Shown piece after piece: positions 22,197 through 34,002 of a stretch of 64,000 bases of DNA. The translations under genes were made by a program, and so were the position numbers. This DNA comes from Prostheceraeus crozeri. Lineage: Eukaryota > Platyhelminthes > Polycladida > Euryleptidae. Below the pieces are notes generated by a model that worked only from the letters and a program-made list of their open reading frames with translations, did no database searches and had not been told where the DNA came from. The stretch is from the NCBI GenBank assembly GCA_907163375.1, contig CAJQUW010014769.1:1116001-1180000 (forward strand), written 5' to 3'. The stretch's first letter is position 1. Each line of letters opens with the position of its first letter.

Positions 22197-23858
22197 TTGC
22201 CAACTCACACAGTTTACTCGTGTGTCACACGGTTTGGCCCTGCTGCACACGGTCACACGAATGAAACTAACAATACACACGGCAACTCCCCTTTACTTCA
22301 ATTACACACGAAATTGTCATTAATTTTAAGCGATATTTGTTTTAAGTTTGGCCCTGCAAAAGTGATTTCAGTCTACTGAATTTCCTTAGAGACATTTTCA
22401 TTTGAATAGAGCTTAAATGTCGCATTTACACATCGATCTCTCTATTCGCCGATTCTTATTGAAGTAGTCAACAATGAAGGAATCGATGTGACGTTACAGT
22501 AGAGAACGAACTTACTATGACTTAGCAGTTCAGATTGAATAAAGTTGACGTGAACGGAAAGCAATTTTCATTTCTGTGAGCGTGAAGATCGTGGCGTCGT
22601 GTACAGCAGCCGTCGAAATTATATGTGCTAATCTATAAAACATTTTGACTTAATCGCACCCTCAGTGTCATTCTATCTTCGTTTTCATTTTCGTCGAAAT
22701 TCTGGGACAGTTGCCATAAAGTGGTTATCATTCACTTGCTATCGCCTTGGTCAGTGTGTATTTTTGAAGCAAATCTGTGAAGCTACAGCAACGGCAAATA
22801 ACTTGAACGTTATATTTCTTGAACTATATTTCTACGTTACCATTCCATTTTATACCTGTAAGAAGCTTATGAAGGAATTGAGAGCTTCGGAAGAAATTGC
22901 ATTTTGAGCAACTTTGAACATCCAGGACCTTTATACGTTTGTTCAGACGATTAAAATGTAACCATGGAATAGCTGCCAAGCCTATTCAACGTAGACTTAC
23001 AACGGGTAAAAGTAAGCCTATAAGCCTACATGGCATGCAGTGCTATGAAAAATAAGTGTGTTGATACAGCTGTGTTACTATTACGGCTAAGAGTTTTACA
23101 TATACATGTATATTTAAAAATTGTCGTGTAAAAATGGCCACTATTGTATAGATTTTTTATGTCAAATTCATCTCTTGATAAATGGCGTAGTAGATGTTAA
23201 AATATATTTTAGTCATTGATTTCTCAAGATCTTAAAAGTTAAGATGTGAATGTAAGCTACATATGCGTACACGCTGACGAACATATGCGTGAAAACGGTC
23301 AATTTTATGCTATAGTCTCTATAATCGTGTTACCCTTCATTGTATCAGCATTCTATGCGCAAGTTTTGTGAAATAGAAGACGTTTTTATAATGTTTATGT
23401 TTTTTCTTTATCAATGTACCAACTCATACAGTATTTCACTTACGTCAAGAAACAAAACAAAGTAATTAAGCATTAGTCTTACTGTACATGTACAGTGCTG
23501 TTAATAAAAACCGGGCCACTTTAATTTCAATATTTAATCATTATTATTGATTAATTAGGCTAGTATATAGTGTAAATATGGACTGAAGAGTTGTTAAATG
23601 AATTTTTATTAATCAGATTATTCTATTGAGCCAAGTTGAGTCAGATTGCGAGATTAGTGCTAATTATACCACACTCGAACCCTGAACCCGAGCGTGTATT
23701 TAGTATAGTGCGCGTGAACAGGAACGACCAGCGTATTATTTCACAAATATCGTATAAATAATTATTATTTAATTTACTATGTGCATCAGAATATCCGTTC
23801 GTTTTTCTGTTTACAAGATGTTGAAAGAATGCAACTGAAATGTTTTTTTAAATTTTAG

Positions 23859-26317
23859 ATGCCTCCCAAGAAGCGGAAGTTAAGTGGTCACGAGAATAGA
23901 AATGCAAAGACGAGAAAACTGCTTGCTGAGAGTGCTAAAAGCTGTGGAAAGTTGGACGACTTTTTTAGCACTTCTGCGTCTCCAGTCGACACCTCTGTGC
24001 CTCCAGTCGACACCTCTGTGGATCCTGAAAACTTGTGTCCTCCATTTGATGTTGGAGACATAGTATGCCAGAAGATTCTGTTGAAAGACTTGACAATTTC
24101 TGACAAAGTGAATTTGTCGAGGAATCATTTTGTTCCAGACTCATCAACAACCTTGCTAACTCAGTCGGTTTGCAAAAGGCAAGGACAAACAGAACAAAGT
24201 ACTCAAGTTCCAAATATCCTGGTGTAAACACTATCCATGGTTAGTCTACAGTAAGAGTGCTGCTGGAGGTCTGTGCAGATATTGTGTCCTTTTTCCTCCA
24301 ACTAATCCCAGAGTCGACGTGAAAGCTGCAGCTTTTGTTACACGTCCCTTCATACAATTGTCGAAGGCCATGGGAAAAAATGAGCACTTAGAGAATCATA
24401 GCAAGCTCCAATACCATAAGGATGCCATGAGTAAAGGTTCTGCTTGCGTGAGAGCAATCACCAATCCACAGAGAGAATGCCATATCTGATTTCAGAGACG
24501 AAGAAGCAACTTTACGACAGAAACTTCCATGCGCTTTGGGCGATGACTCCTCCAGCACCTCTTCGAACAAAGGCAATTTTCTTGCAATATTGGATCTGAT
24601 CTCCGAGTACGATGAGAAGCTCAAGCAACATCTCCAAGAAGCTGCCAGAAATGCAACTGGGACGTCGAAAACTGTACAGAACGAGATAATCAGTGTGATC
24701 GCTGATTACCTGCGAGAGAAGGTTACTGCTCCTCTAAGACATGAAGATGCGGTCTTCACTATAATCGCCGACGAGGTTACGGATAAATATGCTAACCAGG
24801 AGATCCTCAGTGTCTGCTTGCGATTCGTTGATTCAGAAAGTGATCCATCATCGCCAACAATTAAAGAGGTCTTCGTAGACTTCGTTTACCTTGAACGCAC
24901 CACTGGTGAGAAGGTGTCTCAGGCGATCAAGAATTGCTTAGCACAACATGGCATCGACATCAAGAAGGCCCGAGGACAAGCCTACGATGGAGGAAGCAAC
25001 ATGTCAGGAAAAGTGAAGGGAGCTCAAGCACTCATAAAGCAAACCGTTCCTCAAGCTTTGTACGTGCACTGCAGAAGCCATTTGCTAAATCTCGCTATAA
25101 TGTAATCATGTAGTCTACCAGCAGTCCGTAACATGGTCGACCTTCTAAATTCGATCTTCCTCTTCTTCGACCTGTCCCCTAAGCGTCAGCGTTTGCTTGA
25201 GCGTGTCATAAGAATCTACGGAACGGGGAAAGTGAATAAACTGAAAGGACTCTGCAAGACACGATGGGTGGAGCGACACACGTGCTTTGAAACATTCGCC
25301 GAAATGTATCGAGTGATCGTCATTTCACTGGAAGCACTACTCTACCCAAATGAGTATTGTGACGTTTACACGTTGCCCAACAGCGAGGAAATGGATGAAG
25401 GGAATGGCATTGACGAAGTTGAGGAGGAATGGGCCTGGGATCAAGATGCACGTACTCGAGGGCAGGGCCTTCTCGCATCCATGAAGTCTACAGAAATTAT
25501 GGTAACATTCTGTATCACCAAGAACGTTATCCATTTTCTTAAAAGCATTGCGTCGAAGTTGCAGAAGCGAGATATGGATATTTACCAGGCGTACATGATG
25601 ATCGATGGCACTATCAGCCAGTTAAGAAATGTCAGAATTGAAATTGACGTTGAGTTTGCTGATTGGTACAGTGAAGCTCAAGATCTGGCGAAGACCTTAA
25701 GTGTGGAGCTAAACATGCCTCGGCTTGCCGGCCGACAGATGAACCGTGCAAATCCACCCAGCAATTCGCCTGAAGATTACTTTAAGAAGTCGGTGGCCAC
25801 TCCATTTCTTGATCACCTCATAATGGAAATGGAGACCAGGTTTGGAGATCGTGTTGGTTCATCACTCTTGAAACTCCTCCCGAATAATATCGTACTTGAA
25901 GAGAATCTATATGAACTTCGTCAAACGCTGTTGTTTTGGGAAAGTGATCTGCCTACACCAACTGCGCTCTTTTCCGAATTGAAAGATCGGTTGCCTAGGT
26001 GGCAAAATGACCCAAGTAAACCAGAAAATCTTCTAGCTGCACTCCATGCTACTGATGGTGATCAGTTCCCGAACATCAAGAAATTGTTAATCATCGGATG
26101 CACGCTACCAATTGGCAGTGCTGAAGCAGAACGATCCTTCAGTGCTCTACGAAGGACCAAGACATTCCTTCGCAGTACGATGTCACAAGAGAGGCTGTCG
26201 AGTTTGGTCTTGCTGCACATTCACCACGACATTAACGTAAATGTTGCGGATATATGCAAAACATACGTGCAGAGGCATCCCAGGAGAATGTTTGAGACGT
26301 TCATAACTCGAATGTGA
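23859..26317 (+). pseudogene. hAT transposase (TTF/ZMYM1-like type), decayed
   Basis: Starts at MPPKKRKLSGHENRNAKTRK, a basic nuclear-localisation-like start. It proceeds through a TTF-type zinc-finger region (YPWLVYSKSAAGGLCRYCVL near 24240), the catalytic RNase H-like core with AYDGGSNMSGKVKGAQ and HCRSHLLNLAIM (about 24990-25105), a long insertion domain, and the C-terminal hAT dimerisation block (GSAEAERSFSALRRTKT near 26120). The size of about 820 codons fits this group. Damage: frame changes between about 24130 and 24480 and one in-frame TAA at 25103. The 3' half (25133-26317) is open. A possible poly(A) signal TAATAAA lies near 26419. Confidence 0.9.
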
Positions 26318-26841
26318 TTGTCTTGTTGCGGCAACGGTGAATCGATGTGCAAATTTTATGTACTATTTCGTATATTTTCGTATTCAAAAATGTATTCTTA
26401 TTCGTATCTAAAACTTTGTAATAAATTTTATAAAAAAACTGGCACTATGTGTTTTATTTTCAGATTATTGATAGAGAATCAATGTGTCCCATATTTTGAA
26501 TTATTAAGCTGTTATTATTTACTCAAAAGTAGGCCTACGAAACAGAGAGCTTCTCCTTACTCTCTGGTACGAAAAGTTTATTAGAAATATGTGAATACGA
26601 AAATTCTAAATTTGCGAAAACTAAATTACGAAAATATCAAATACAAAATAAAAATTGCGGAAAAATAAATACGAAAATTTACCACAAACCTTTTTAAATC
26701 TGTCACCTTGTTTAAGTGATGTGTTCATTATAGCAAAGTCTTGCCTTGCGGTACTGGCCGATGCGCCTCTATGGATATATGTGTGCGCCCCCCCCCCGAT
26801 GTTTGGACCCCTCCTTTTCGAAAATTCTGGATCCGCCCCTG

Positions 26842-27145
26842 ATTTCTTCATACCATCCACGTCTTACGCTATCAACAAGCTCACTATGCGATGAGCAACT
26901 TTTCTTCGCGACGCAACTCTTCCTTCAGTTTAATCCAACAATGTTCAATCGGATTAAGATCCGGTGAGTTTCCAGGCCATTTTTCTAACAAATGAAAATT
27001 GGAGGAAGCAATCCAATCACGAACAAGTTTAGCGGAGTGGCAGGGAGCGCCGTCCGGTTGAAGAATAGTTGTATTTCTAATTGACATGAAGTAGGGGACT
27101 TTCTCCTGTATAATTTTGAGATAGACGGCACTTCCTTTCGGAACA
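26842..27145 (-). pseudogene. Tc1-type element A, transposase fragment
   Basis: The minus-strand ORF gives SIRNTTILQPDGAPCHSAKL and then WPGNSPDLNPIEHCWIKLKE, the second and third catalytic blocks of a Tc1/mariner transposase with Glu in the last position. The frame is open from 27153 to 26884. The first catalytic block and the DNA-binding domain are lost because at 27146 the sequence turns round into an inverted second copy. The left continuation is at 21612-21864. Confidence 0.85.
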
Positions 27146-27613
27146 AGACGCACTCCCTGCCACTCCGCTAAACTTGTTCGTCATTTTGTTATCAACAACA
27201 ATCGTCGTTTTGTTGTCAATTTGAAAATTGGCCTGCAAACTCACCGGATCTTAATCCGATTGAACATTGTTGGATTAAACTGAAGAGTTGCGTCGCGAAG
27301 AAAAGTTGCTCATCGCATAGTGAGCTTGTTGATAGCGTTAGACGTGGATGGTATGAAGAAATTGATTCCGACTACTGTCGAGCTTTGATCGAATCAATGC
27401 CACGTCGTATTTCTACCTGCTTAAAGAATAATAGAAGGCATACAAAATATTGAATCATAAACACTTGAAAGAATTGTGCAGATTGCAACATATTCAGAAA
27501 TCATTTTGGAAAAATAGATTACCAGTGAGCTTACATTAAACAGATTCTATGAGGTATTTTTAGAGAATGTCGAAAAAAGCAAGTTTACATGAAGGCGTTT
27601 CGAAACTTTTTCA
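27146..27613 (+). mobile_element. Tc1-type element B, inverted partner
   Basis: Plus-strand copy of the same Tc1 family, joined head-to-head with copy A at about 27145. It includes CACTCCCTGCCACTCCGCTA, AACTCACCGGATCTTAATCC and the terminal region ending CGAAACTTTTTCAC. Internally it lacks about 70 bp relative to copy A. The two copies form a large palindrome interrupted by the hAT element. Confidence 0.85.
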
Positions 27614-27619
27614 CAGTAT

Positions 27620-29640
27620 AGTATACTGAATGGATAATATCCATTAGATATATTTCTGCTGAGCAATGACTTTTTCAGAAGTACATTGAAAGCACAAAAG
27701 TGCTGCTAGAAATCAATCGACTGTTGGTAACACCAACACGTTTATTTTTGGCTTCAGTTCTCCTACATCGTGAGTTTTAATTATGAGGGGGGTGTTCATT
27801 GCCGGTTTCTTCTGAACACTTGCCTTCTTCTGAAATTCTGTCGGTAAAAAATTAAACCGATTTAACATTTTGTCGCAAATATTCAGCCGACTTAATGAGC
27901 GACGGTGTAACACCGAAACCGGCAGAATATTCAGAATTTTAGTTTAGAACACACCATAGTCTCCTTTCATCACTCAGATCACACACAAATGATCGAATTC
28001 ATAGAAATCTCACTTATCCATTTTTGTCGGAGGCACGTAGGAAATGTCACAAGTAATCATCCGCGAGATACATCCCATGCAACATGCCATAAGCCATTGG
28101 TATGGCTTCTTTTGCATGCCGGCCACCATTAAGGTGCACAACATGTGTAGGAATTTCATTTGTGTCGCATGGCTTGTCGCTTTTCCTGTGTGCCTATGGC
28201 TTTAGATTCCAGCGCCATTCCTTAACCCTCAAAGTACTAAGGGTGGTAAATAATGGCCGAACCAATGATTTCTCAACTGCCGCCGCTCGAATAGGCTGGC
28301 CAAAGGTTTGACGCCTCCTGACTTTGTTAATTGGTATACTAATAGCAATTTCAAATCATATCATCTTCATTAAAATTTGCATATTATTGAAAAGGGGACT
28401 ACATTTAAGTCCCTCATGCTGTCAATTCACCAAAAAGGTTTCTTTTTTGTAGTAGGTAGCCGACGGTGATCAAAAGCAGCGCTTCATAAGCAAATGATGG
28501 CTATTCCAGCATGCCACAATAACTTATTTCATTGAAGCATTTTGAGAGAGGCACAAGCAAATGCACTGAATTACTGAAAGCCATTGAATTACTGAAACAA
28601 GAAACGATCCTGCAAGCCAACCTGTGACATTTCATCGAATTCCTCTTAATGAACCTACGTCATCAAGGGCATTCATCGAACTAGCGTTATTCTGACGGCA
28701 TATGCACATGCATGTTCTTTTAATTGCCACAGCAGTTCTTATAGATGGATGTGCATGTGGGACACAGCGGATTACATATGCCATATGGCATTGATCGACT
28801 GGTGGAGGTGCTAGTCCAATGCCCTGTGTAAAAAAATGCATCGGTCCATTAATGGCCGACTGCCGTCGCATTGGGTGAGTGTCGATGGTGGACGTCACTG
28901 CCGGCTGACAGATGGCAGGGTGATGGTAAAATTTTCTCTCTTTCTCCCTCTCCTAATTGAAAGACTAAGGTCTGTACATCAGTCACAATTACGTAAGAAT
29001 CCTCTTCACATCTGTGTTCACACACCTCTCCACTAGAGTAAATAACTTCGTCAATCGCCTGCCAAACTAATGATGCAACCGGCCTTCATTCAATGAGTCA
29101 CATAACAGAGGATGGGAGCGGAGAGAAACTGTATACTGCATCCAGGCGTCATTCATCTGCTCCCGGTCTATCGTGCGTGTTTTCACTTTCATCAGTCAGC
29201 TCAGCACCAGCGTTTAATATAGCTACATTCTGCGGTCTAGCAAGCTTTTAACGACACTCCAGTTATTCATTCGTGTTTTGGAGATTTAGAGGATTCTGTC
29301 GTATTCGTTCACAACCAATTTTCGCATTACACCGGCGCTTTTTTTTCATTTTGGAAATAGTTCTCCACTACGTTTTGATTCACATCTTTCCGACTCATCT
29401 CTCCATCTTCGCTTGATATTATTGCCGAAAAGTCATTTGAAGTGATTTCAAAATGTGATCAAATATTAGAACTACATACCGCTGCAGTCGAATAATCGAA
29501 CAAAACAAGGTGTCGGAAAACATGGAAATTATAATGTGAGTTTTTAAGGACCTGTTCACTGGTCAATTGCGTCATACTACAATTAGATCTGCGTATTTTA
29601 AAAATCAATATTTTTCATACAGGTAACGTGTAATTCGTAT
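27620..29640. other. Non-coding stretch, no gene confirmed
   Basis: No recognisable protein. The segment 28600-29540 has somewhat higher GC and a few donor-like GTGAGT sites (for example near 28874 and 29536), discussed as a weak first-exon candidate. Around 27770-27940 there are words such as CCGGCAGAATATTCAGAATT that recur loosely at 36840-36940. Confidence 0.45.
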
Positions 29641-29643
29641 ATT

Positions 29644-29889
29644 CGCTATAGCTCGCAAATGTGGTAATCGGAAAAAACATTTCTGTCCATCTATACATAC
29701 CTATGCATCTATACATACCGGAATTATGTAACACAGTATATAATTGAATTAATAGAATTTGTGTACAGTATGTTAAGAAATCTCTTAAATAATAAATTTT
29801 AGCGATAAATTTAAAAATAATTCGTAAGATAGGTACAATAGATGGACAGAAATTTTTTTTCCGATTTCTGCATTTGCAAACTATATCGA
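29644..29889. repeat. Foldback element 4
   Basis: Arms 29644-29704 and 29828-29889 are reverse complements. Landmarks are CGCTATAGCTCGCAAATG / CATTTGCAAACTATATCG, AATCGGAAAAAA and ATTTCTGTCCATCTAT. The arms are about 61 bp around a spacer of about 123 bp. No coding content. Confidence 0.8.
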
Positions 29890-31693
29890 TAAAATATAGA
29901 CGTAAAATATAAAAAACTTTTTCGAATGTTGGATTTGAACGTAAATGTCGTGTTTCAAACTCAAAAGTCAGTATACTTAAATCAAAAGATAAAACACCAA
30001 ACTTGTTGAAATCATGTGATGCTCAATAGGCAAAAAGACGATTTCACCAACGAATAAGTGAATACATAACAGTAAGTTAAGTAGATGTATCGCAATAGAA
30101 TACACAACTGCTTTGACGTTGAATATCAAGGTAGAAAAATCATTGAAGCTATCAAAATAAATGAAAAATTACCTACAGCATTAGGATATAGCGGAAAATC
30201 AGTGTTTCTAAAAATCTTTACTAAAATTACAGGTGAATATCATAAATTGCTATTGTTTGATTGTTAAAATTATATGCATACAATTGTAGTATTGAACAGT
30301 GAACAGTTTTAATGAAAGCAATTCACTTTACATGTTTCATTGATTCTTTCATTCAAAACCTTAAATTCGGTAGCTTTGAATCCTGATGGATGCTTTGATA
30401 CATCCATCGGACTCAAAATTACACTTGCTTGAGGTTCGATCGGCATTTTCATTATTTCTCATTGGTTGTAAAGTATCATGAAAATTTCGAGACCATTTGA
30501 ATGCATCCGTAATAATTATTGCAGCTCATTAATTGAGTACTTGTAAAACGTTTCTGTAAGACGATCCTGGTGCTTAGAGGTAGGGTTTATTTTCACCAAA
30601 GGAAGTCTCAGGGAGACGGTTTCTACAAAAAACACAAAATCTCTTGGTTTTACCAAGGTAGCGCGCTATGCAAATTAGCTTACTGACTAGTCCAGTAAAC
30701 TTGTTCAAGAGAACACAAAATCAGCGCTTGTACTTCATATGATTTCTACATGAAGTGAATCTGAACTACAAATTGAAAAAGGCCAGACACTCCGTACAGG
30801 ACACAGCTGTTTACATTCTACATCACATTATATATTATTTATTATTTGTTATTATTTATATATTTATTATTATTATTATATATATATTATTTATATTGGT
30901 TCTTATATCACATTATAGTAGAAATGCGTAATTTGGCTATAGATATCAGCGACAAAACAATAGAACATGTCAATGATATCACTAAAAGAGGTCAAATAGA
31001 GTCTGGAAAAACACAAGAAAGATGATGTTCATTAAACTTTACAGAACTAAAATGAGAACGAATTAAGTACTGCGCTTTCGAACCCTAAGAGTTCTAGAAT
31101 CTGACCTAATATTTTCGAACTCAAAGAGCACTACTAGATTTTGGGACTCATTTCTGAGTTGCAGTTAGTACTCAAGTTCAGTTACAATAATCATTTGGGA
31201 CTCTATGAATAACAGTGTACCATATCACCAGCTTTATAAAAGTCTTTTGTTAGTGTTCAGATGATGACAAGAATTAAATACATATTGATGCAAAAACTTC
31301 CATTTTACTCATATACACATTAACTTTACAAACAATTACCATCTGTAGCATTTTTCAAAGCATGATATGACTTACAACATCAATTTCAAAAACATGCAGT
31401 GTAATGCGCAACATTGTGAGCTTGCGAGTGACTTTTTATACTTTCTTTGTACGTGGTCAAGACTGAAATGACCAAACGTCGTGCAATGCAACATTTCATG
31501 CACATCCCAAAAAGAAGAAAAGCAATGCGAAATAAAAGGCGTGTTCAAATATTTCAACCAAATAACACGTGCTGTATTTCACACATAAGACAAATATGGA
31601 AACTGACACTTTACGGTATTTTACAGACTGTTCAATTGATTAGAGGCGATGTATACTACAGATAATGCTGGAATCAAAAAATATTATGATTTT
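29890..31693. other. Non-coding stretch, no gene seen
   Basis: AT-rich. A simple-sequence patch of TTATTA/TATA words occupies about 30832-30897. Two ORFs of 60-72 codons (30085-30267, 31447-31665) show no domain that I recognise. Confidence 0.5.
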
Positions 31694-31929
31694 TTAACGC
31701 CCGGTCAAAGATATTAATTGTCGATTGGCTTGAAACTTACACATTATGTTTCTTATGTCGCATGTTATGCCTAGTTGTTATGGCAGCACGTTGCGTTAAT
31801 GCAACTTTGGGCACTAGCGGTATCTTTTCATGCTATTTCATTATCTTTTAGTCATTGTATCTTGATTGAAAATAAGTGCAGCTGATCGAATTTGAGAATT
31901 TTTGATTTCAGATCTACTGCAGTACTTTC

Positions 31930-33144
31930 AATACTGAAAATTATTGATAGAAAAATTTAGCAGAAACACATGAAACTGATTGATCAGCTGTGAAAAAGTT
32001 CGAAATATTTTGCGTGAACACCGACTCGACAAGTAGGGCAGATAGAAACTGTTTGCGATTAGCATTGTCGGCACCGTAATCTCCTCGAAGATTTCACAAT
32101 CGTGTGGTTGGTGGGGACATTTTGTTGTCGCTGGAAAACAGTCACATTCGACGAACTGCCTTGGGCAACAGAACCCATCGACTGTGGAGTTTTCAACAGC
32201 TAGCACAACAGCAATCTGCCCCCGGAAGATGAGCAGATCACAACCATTCGGGTTGATTGTCCGATGCAAACACTAAGCGTTGACCAATGCTGAGTCCATG
32301 AACACAAACACCACAGTTTGAATCCGAAGCGAACGGGCTTCCCTCATTTTGAAATAATTTCTGAGAAACATTTTTGATCCATGTCTCCCAAAATAGGGAA
32401 CCATTTCCTCATCAACTGAAAGGGCTGTCTGCATCAGTCGCTCCGAATTGGGAAGTTTCTTGTTCAAAAGATCAAAATACTTCCGGTACTTGCGCATCTT
32501 GTCGTTTTTGCCAATGAAATCATTGTCACATAAATGGATATTTCGTTTTATCTCGGCATATTTGTGTTTGCTGAAAGTTTCTCTGATAATGTAACGGAAC
32601 AATCTTCAGAGGTTTCCCAGTGCATTCGTTCACGCGGCACTTGGTGATAACCGGTGAAAATTAAGAAGCCAATAAAGCGTTTCAGCTGTTATTTTTCAAG
32701 GTTGAATCCGTGGCAGCTGTTTTGTAAAGCATGGAGGTTGCTTTGATTTACAATTTCATCCAATAATTCATCGCCAAAGATCTTTCAAACAATTCAAGAG
32801 CACTGCAATTCCCTATCTTCAATTCAAGTTTATTTGTTTCCTGGCTCTTATTGCCCACAGGTAAAGAGGAATATACAATTTCTTCGGGTTGCGTCCAATC
32901 AGCCGTTTTCTCAAGTTTATTTTTTTGAAGGACCGACTTCTGAGACACTCTCATTTATACGGGAGGAATGTGCATGTATCTCTACGCAGCCTGCAATATC
33001 ATCCGTAATCGTAGTTTCCTCCAAATAATTTTCATCTATATTTTCTTCATCACTGAGGCCATCGCCGTCTGCAGGTAATACAACCAGGTCTATGGGACAG
33101 TCAACTTCCTCATCTTGTTCAACCATTGAAACTGCTTCGTCCAA
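31930..33144 (-). pseudogene. piggyBac-type transposase pseudogene
   Basis: The minus-strand order is: an acidic N-terminus (33144-32917, DGDGLSDEENIDENYLEE), the conserved early region (KRNIHLCDNDFIGKNDKMRK and YRKYFDLLNKKLPN near 32500), and the first catalytic block SVDEEMVPYFGRHGSK near 32400, where family members have SVDE.M.PF.GRHS.K. It then breaks into other frames through about 31930. At least four frame changes and stops are present, and the C-terminal cysteine-rich tail is not recognisable. It would have cut and pasted at TTAA. Confidence 0.75.
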
Positions 33145-33222
33145 AGTCAGAAATCGACGTCTGAAGTATCAGGTGCAGAATAAAAAAGGACAAATCCTAC
33201 GAAACACTATCATCTCTGCAAA

Positions 33223-33292
33223 GCTACCATAGCTCAGGGGTAACGCAACATGCTAAAACTCTATTTTCTTGGTTTCGAATCCCAGCACACGT
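33223..33292 (+). tRNA. tRNA-like sequence (SINE head or tRNA pseudogene)
   Basis: It contains an A-box-like TAGCTCAGGGGTAACG (33230) and a B-box-like GGTTTCGAATCCC (33271), spaced as in a tRNA gene. The acceptor stem pairs poorly (only about four pairs) and the D and anticodon stems do not form well. This is therefore a pol III promoter relic, either a tRNA pseudogene or the head of a short SINE inserted in the piggyBac element, and not a working tRNA. Confidence 0.5.
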
Positions 33293-34002
33293 AGTTTACT
33301 CATCTACTCGTAGCCTAATAATTACATTCAAGTAAGTATACTTTCATGCTTTTTGATCCATAAATAAGATTTACATGTACATAGAGGTAGCTTCGTATGA
33401 AGCAAGCTTGTGTGTTCTCGCATAGAAATCCATCATATGGTATGGACGCTAAGCCTATCTTATTGTCTCCTAATCTTCGCCCATTGTTCAGCCGACATAC
33501 TTTGCAGGTTAACTTCTGCATACAATGCTTTTGCATTTGCTAAAAAAAATTTTACACTAATAAATATTCAATACTTAAGTACTAACAATATGACTAACAA
33601 AATGATATTCAGATAAAGTATCTACCCAAAGTTGCGTTTACGCAACACTTATATTCATAACCTTTCTATGGCCTTAAAAAGAAAATAACAATTCTCATTT
33701 CTTTACAAACGTGATTAATTTTTATTCAAAACCGGTGTTCTGTATGAAACAGGTAACATGCATGTGACGTTTCGGACAAAAATAAGTGAGGAAACACTCA
33801 CTTTTTTGAAAAAAATATTGAGTGTATATCCAACGATGAAATGGAAGCTGAAAGATAGCTGCAAATTTCTTGAAATACTCTTGAGATACAATTAAGGATC
33901 ATATTGACCAATTAAAACAAAAGGATAGTACAAAAAATGTGTATAACAGTAATAGTGGAGCTATATTTTCGGTGATTATTTACGTTTCGCATCGGGCGTT
34001 AA

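Larger units (their letters stand above)
21865..26841 (+). mobile_element. hAT DNA transposon, 4977 bp, inserted in Tc1
   Basis: The ends are CAGTAGCGGATCCAGAG (left) and CTGGATCCGCCCCTG (right), an inverted pair with a terminus commonly seen in hAT elements. The empty site can be read from the inverted Tc1 copy at about 27345-27365 (GGAATCAATTTCTTCATA in complement). This shows that ATTTC is present on both sides, a 5-bp duplication rather than the canonical 8 bp. The element encodes a hAT transposase on the plus strand and carries a subterminal repeat array. A poly-C run of about 10 lies near the right end. Confidence 0.9.
31698..33998 (-). mobile_element. piggyBac element with intact TTAA borders
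   Basis: The left border is TTAA (31694-31697) followed by CGCCCGGTCAAAG. The right border is CGCATCGGGCG followed by TTAA (33999-34002). Both thus read TTAA-CGCCCG inward. TTAA duplication is diagnostic of piggyBac. The element is 2301 bp, a normal size, and encloses a decayed piggyBac transposase on the minus strand plus a tRNA-like sequence near its 5' end. Confidence 0.8.

Noticed and set aside
27770-27940. Shared motif family with 36840-36940 (CGGCAGAATTTTAG words)
   Set aside because: The match is limited to short words, and no collinear alignment or borders could be seen.
31930-33144. Domesticated piggyBac-derived host gene
   Set aside because: Frame breaks throughout and intact TTAA borders show an ordinary dead transposon copy.
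33223-33292. Functional tRNA gene
   Set aside because: The acceptor and D stems do not pair and the B-box has an extra base.
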